Assembly: GCA_949128015.1 (NCBI GenBank)
Contig: CASBRC010000375.1
Span: 1 to 7,939, forward strand
DNA from: Synechococcales cyanobacterium PMM_0003
Lineage (GTDB): Bacteria; Cyanobacteriota; Cyanobacteriia; Pseudanabaenales; Pseudanabaenaceae
Reading direction: 5' to 3'
DNA: 7,939 bases
Shown: positions 7,337 through 7,939 of the stretch, one piece after another
Position numbering within the stretch: position 1 is the first letter of the stretch
Layout: every line of letters starts with the position of its first letter
Made by a program: the position numbers and the translations under genes
The notes under the pieces: model-generated
What the model saw: the letters and a program-made list of their open reading frames with translations, nothing else
What the model was told of the DNA's origin: nothing
Databases searched by the model: none

Positions 7337-7448
7337 TGCTTACAGCAAATCCCGAACAAACTCACCACTAGATTTTTTGTAAAAGCCCCGCGAAGCGGGG
7401 CTTTTACAAAAAATCTAGGTTTGGTTTGATTGCAATCTGCTGTAAGCA
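7337..7448. mobile_element. MITE-like 112-bp inverted-repeat element between kaiA and kaiB
   Basis: The termini are an 11-bp perfect inverted repeat, TGCTTACAGCA (7337-7347) and TGCTGTAAGCA (7438-7448). The two halves (7337-7391 and 7395-7448) stay alignable as inverted copies throughout: about 20 diverged bases, then 24 perfectly matched bases up to a GAA loop. No reading frame of note and no clear target duplication are seen at its edges (TTATG on the left, TAAAA on the right). The structure fits a non-autonomous miniature element; which transposase would move it is unknown. Confidence 0.5.
7368..7418. terminator. Strong hairpin with terminator form, core of the MITE-like element
   Basis: Arms 7368-7391 and 7395-7418 are perfect over 24 bp with a GAA loop. 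The inner part, AAAAGCCCCGC-GAA-GCGGGGCTTTT, has the shape of a rho-independent terminator: GC-rich stem then four T. It could end kaiA transcripts about 110 bp after the stop codon and, by symmetry, could work on either strand. Confidence 0.6.
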
Positions 7449-7451
7449 TAA

Positions 7452-7475
7452 AAAACAAATGCAAAGATTTGTTTT
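7452..7475. repeat. AT-rich hairpin upstream of kaiB
   Basis: AAAACAAAT (7452-7460) and ATTTGTTTT (7467-7475) are perfect 9-bp inverted repeats around GCAAAG, starting 4 bp past the MITE-like element and 54 bp upstream of kaiB. It could be part of the kaiB leader or promoter. The stem is almost all A-T, so stability is low and function is uncertain. Confidence 0.4.
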
Positions 7476-7528
7476 CTAGATGTTTAAGAGATACGTTACA
7501 AATAGCCGAAGCAACCTAAATTAATGAA

Positions 7529-7828
7529 ATGATACGTAAAACTTACGTCCTAAAACTCTACGTCGCAGGCAACACGCCAAACTCGGTGCGGGCGCTAAAA
7601 ATGCTCAACGATATCCTTGAAAAAGAGTTTCAAGGTGTTTATACATTGAAAGTCATTGATGTGCTGAAAAACCCGCAACTAGCTGAAGAAGATAAAATCC
7701 TCGCTACTCCAACCCTAGCAAAAGTTTTACCGCCTCCAGTTAGGAAAATTATTGGTGACCTGTCTGATCGAGAGAAAGTATTAATTGGACTAGATTTACT
7801 ATATGAGGAATTAATTGGCAATGACTAG
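7529..7828 (+). CDS. kaiB: Circadian clock protein KaiB
   Basis: KaiB binds phosphorylated KaiC, captures KaiA and so starts the dephosphorylation phase of the clock; it changes between two folds. The 99 residues are full length (102 in S. elongatus) and very close to known Kai[21 protein letters not shown] at 4-23 and [20 protein letters not shown] at 36-55, then [35 protein letters not shown] with the Pro-rich fold-switch segment (P61, P68-P70) and G87/D89 near the C-terminus. No Shine-Dalgarno precedes the ATG. A two-codon frame, ATG AAA TGA (7524-7532), overlaps the start codon. An in-frame TAA at 7517-7519 blocks a longer N-terminus. It overlaps kaiC by 8 nt, which indicates a kaiBC operon. 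Confidence 0.99.
   Translation: MIRKTYVLKLYVAGNTPNSVRALKMLNDILEKEFQGVYTLKVIDVLKNPQLAEEDKILATPTLAKVLPPPVRKIIGDLSDREKVLIGLDLLYEELIGND
7805..7810 (+). promoter_or_regulatory. Ribosome binding site of kaiC inside kaiB
   Basis: GAGGAA lies within the last codons of kaiB, 10 nt before the kaiC ATG at 7821. It supports this kaiC start and lets kaiC be translated independently of, or coupled to, kaiB. Confidence 0.55.
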
Positions 7829-7939
7829 CTCATCAATCGAAAACAATACCGACAGCAAAAAACAAGAGCTAGGTGTCCAAAAGTTACGCACCATGATTGA
7901 GGGATTAGATGACATCACTCATGGGGGAATGCCAAGGGG
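7821..7939 (+). CDS. kaiC: Circadian clock ATPase/kinase KaiC, N-terminus only
   Basis: KaiC is the central clock protein, a double-RecA-domain ATPase that phosphorylates and dephosphorylates itself. Only 39 codons are inside the window. After a variable N-terminal tail, [19 protein letters not shown] (21-39) matches the start of the first RecA domain in known KaiC (KMRTMIEGFDDISHGGLP in S. elongatus). The Walker A motif would come just past the window edge. The ATG lies in a different frame 8 nt before the end of kaiB, preceded by GAGGAA, so the two genes are very probably translated from one message. Confidence 0.98.
   Translation, partial: MTSSSIENNTDSKKQELGVQKLRTMIEGLDDITHGGMPR

Noticed and set aside
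7223..7429. Plus-strand open frame across the kaiA end and the palindromes
   Set aside because: It starts inside kaiA in another frame and runs through both inverted repeats, with no ribosome site or recognisable protein.
7274..7475. Cluster of inverted repeats considered as a CRISPR array
   Set aside because: The repeats are inverted rather than direct, differ in sequence and have no spacers of uniform length.
7495..7522. TTACA and TAAATT with 16-bp spacing as a kaiB promoter
   Set aside because: Transcription would begin at about the kaiB start codon, leaving no leader; a promoter further upstream is more likely.
1..7939. Frequent GCGATCGC octamers considered as a special repeat array
   Set aside because: This is the HIP1 motif, widespread across cyanobacterial genomes. 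About sixteen copies spread through genes and spacers is normal background, useful only for placing the organism.

Overview
The window is chromosomal DNA from a cyanobacterium. Two things show this: a complete kaiA, a complete kaiB and the start of kaiC (the circadian oscillator), and about sixteen copies of the HIP1 octamer GCGATCGC in under 8 kb. The AT-rich intergenic DNA and the many palindromes would fit a Pseudanabaena-like filamentous lineage, but that placement is a guess.

Layout. Positions 1-835 (minus) hold nearly all of pheA, prephenate dehydratase, with only the last few codons cut off by the window edge. Positions 998-3592 (minus) hold a large signalling protein that joins an AmiC/UrtA-type ligand-binding domain with no signal peptide to a PAS domain and a class III adenylate cyclase. 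Positions 3810-6221 (minus) hold a soluble hybrid histidine kinase with two CBS-like repeats, PAS, HisKA and HATPase domains, and two receiver-like domains that both lack the phosphoacceptor Asp. This kinase is divergent from kaiA across a 166-bp spacer. Positions 6388-7293 (plus) are kaiA and 7529-7828 kaiB. kaiC starts at 7821, overlaps kaiB by 8 nt and runs off the window.

Intergenic DNA. Three of the four spacers carry strong palindromes. They share a design of long perfect or near-perfect arms closed by a 3-nt loop, and three of them have the apex GCGNAGC. One supplies the last codons and stop codon of kaiA. Another is the core of a 112-bp MITE-like inverted repeat between kaiA and kaiB. 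Several could also act as terminators.

How the genes may work together. KaiA, KaiB and KaiC form the phosphorylation clock. The kinase next door has pseudo-receivers, as the clock kinase CikA does, so it is a reasonable candidate for a clock input or output component; this is inference from context and domain content. The cyclase would make cAMP in response to an unknown small cytosolic ligand. Nothing in the sequence ties it directly to the clock beyond being nearby.
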